DNA of 6,504 nt from an uncultured Eubacteriales bacterium (GTDB lineage: Bacteria > Bacillota > Clostridia > Christensenellales > Aristaeellaceae). The stretch covers positions 1-6,504 of the forward strand of contig USCR01000132.1 in NCBI GenBank assembly GCA_900553295.1. Direction: 5' to 3'. The notes beneath the pieces were generated by a model, which was not told where the DNA came from, did not search any database, and saw only the letters and a program-made list of their open reading frames with translations. Shown here in pieces: positions 5,474-6,504 of this stretch (position 1 is the stretch's first letter; every line of letters starts with the position of its first letter). The position numbers were made by a program, and so were the translations under genes.

Positions 5474-6504
5474 CGGGACGCTCCCCCCTCCGCCTGCCAG
5501 GCGATCTTTCCGCCGCAGATAGTCAATAAGCACGTTCCAAATACGCTCCGGCCTGCAAAAGGAGAGCTTTTTCCCATGGAAAGAAAGTGCTCCGGCTGAA
5601 TGGTCTCTTCCGCATCTAAATCAAATACCGTAAAATCAGCCGTTGCCCCTTCCTCCAGGGGCGCACCGATGCCAAATCGCTTGGCCGGATTGGTGTGCAT
5701 CAGGTCAATCAGCTGTGCAAGGGTGAGAACCCCCGGTCTCACCAACTCCGTATAGAGCACAGGAAAGGCCGTTTCCAGGCCCACGATGCCGTTGAGGCTT
5801 TTTTCCAGTCCCCCCGCTTTTTCTTCGGCGGAATGCGGCGCGTGATCCGTGGCAATCATATCCACTGTCCCATCCAAAATTCCGGCAATGAGTGCCTGCC
5901 GGTCCTCCTCCCCACGAATGGGAGGATTCATTTTGAATCGCCCGTCCTCCTGAAGCATTCCATCATGGAATACCAGATAGTGCGGCGCGGTCTCACAGGT
6001 CACATCCAGCCCTTCCCGCTTGGCACTGCGGATCAGCTCCACCGATTCCTTGGTGGACACATGGCAGACGTGGTAGGCACAGCCTGTCTCCTGTACCAGC
6101 GCCAAATCCCGTTCCACCTGCTTCCACTCGCTGGCGGAGGGATTGCCTCTATGTCCGTGTGCCTTTGCATAGGCACCATCGTGGATATAACCGCCTTGAA
6201 TGAGGCTCTCGTCCTCACAGTGGGCCACAATCAGTTTGCCCAGTGCCTTCGCCCGCCGCATGGCCTGCTTCATTTTTTCCGGGTCCTGCACCCCTTTTCC
6301 ATCATCAGAGAAAGCCACCACATGGGGGGCCATCTCCTCCAATGCGGCCAGCGTTTCCCCCTGCTCTCCCACGGTAATGGCGCCATAGGGATAGGTATGA
6401 ATCACGCTGTCCCGGGCAATAGCCTCTAACTGAGGACGCAGATGTGCCAAGCTGTCCGGCACCGGCTTCAAATTGGGCATGGGGCACACGGCGGTAAATC
6501 CCCC
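5470..6504 (-). CDS. pyrC: Dihydroorotase, class I (PyrC), partial, 5' end beyond window
   Basis: Closes carbamoyl-aspartate to dihydroorotate, the third step of UMP synthesis. The frame is open to base 6504, and 344 residues plus the stop are visible. About 80 N-terminal residues are missing, including the first metal-binding His-x-His motif. The visible part begins GGFTAVCPMPN, typical of this family. Further metal or catalytic signs, numbered in the visible fragment, are AFSDDGKG (64-71) with the bridging-type Asp67 or Asp68, AHCEDE (94-99) with His95, CHVSTKE (147-153) with His148, and ATDHAPHSAEEK (218-229) with Asp219. The C-terminal part has FDLDAEETI (294-302) as in amidohydrolases with a small beta-sandwich. 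A GTG at 6487-6489 is an internal valine, not the start. It overlaps pyrK by 4 bases. Allantoinase and hydantoinase are relatives, but the neighbours settle the call. Confidence 0.96.
   Translation of the reverse strand, partial: GGFTAVCPMPNLKPVPDSLAHLRPQLEAIARDSVIHTYPYGAITVGEQGETLAALEEMAPHVVAFSDDGKGVQDPEKMKQAMRRAKALGKLIVAHCEDESLIQGGYIHDGAYAKAHGHRGNPSASEWKQVERDLALVQETGCAYHVCHVSTKESVELIRSAKREGLDVTCETAPHYLVFHDGMLQEDGRFKMNPPIRGEEDRQALIAGILDGTVDMIATDHAPHSAEEKAGGLEKSLNGIVGLETAFPVLYTELVRPGVLTLAQLIDLMHTNPAKRFGIGAPLEEGATADFTVFDLDAEETIQPEHFLSMGKSSPFAGRSVFGTCLLTICGGKIAWQAEGGASR

Noticed and set aside
5474..5533. Longer in-frame start for pyrK at 5533
   Set aside because: It would lie inside the end of pyrC. 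The ATG at 5471-5473 has a good ribosome binding site and the typical ATGA overlap.
6487..6489. GTG as a start codon for a short dihydroorotase
   Set aside because: The frame stays open to the window edge, and the upstream residues Gly-Gly-Phe-Thr-Ala fit the conserved family sequence, so the codon is an internal valine of a gene cut by the edge.

Overview
All genes in this window lie on the minus strand, so they are transcribed from the right end towards the left. The set points to a GC-rich anaerobic member of the Clostridia, perhaps an Oscillospirales-type gut bacterium. The reasons are a class 1B dihydroorotate dehydrogenase with its PyrK partner, a HemZ-type radical SAM protein next to a small metallo-beta-lactamase-fold hydrolase, and a Firmicutes-style ZapA. 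No mobile element, CRISPR array, tRNA or rRNA was seen. The assignment to a group is inference from gene content only.

Right part (6504 to 3136): a tightly packed pyrimidine biosynthesis run, pyrC (5' end cut by the window edge), pyrK, pyrD and pyrF. The genes overlap by 4, 7 and 16 bases and each of the last three has a good Shine-Dalgarno site, so they are almost certainly co-transcribed and translationally coupled. Together they turn carbamoyl-aspartate into dihydroorotate (PyrC), oxidise it to orotate with electrons passed through PyrK to NAD (PyrD-PyrK), and decarboxylate OMP to UMP (PyrF). The orotate phosphoribosyltransferase gene pyrE is not between or directly after these genes.

Middle part (3112 to 1002): a metallo-beta-lactamase-fold hydrolase starts 23 bases after pyrF, with no terminator between, and is followed 38 bases later by hemZ. 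These two genes are clearly more GC-rich than the pyr genes, and the change falls near the 3' end of pyrF. The hydrolase stops exactly at its last predicted metal ligand.

Left part (1001 to 1): a 115-base gap holds a convincing sigma-A type promoter with an extended -10 element and a leader hairpin just before the ribosome binding site of a cytosolic cyclophilin-type peptidyl-prolyl isomerase. After an 86-base gap containing a nested hairpin comes zapA, a cell-division gene, whose 3' end is cut by the window edge. No stretch without a gene is longer than 115 bases.

Overall this is mostly core housekeeping content. I did not find an undescribed system. The points worth a second look are the composition step at the pyr/hydrolase junction, the truncated hydrolase, and the two RNA hairpins around the cyclophilin gene.
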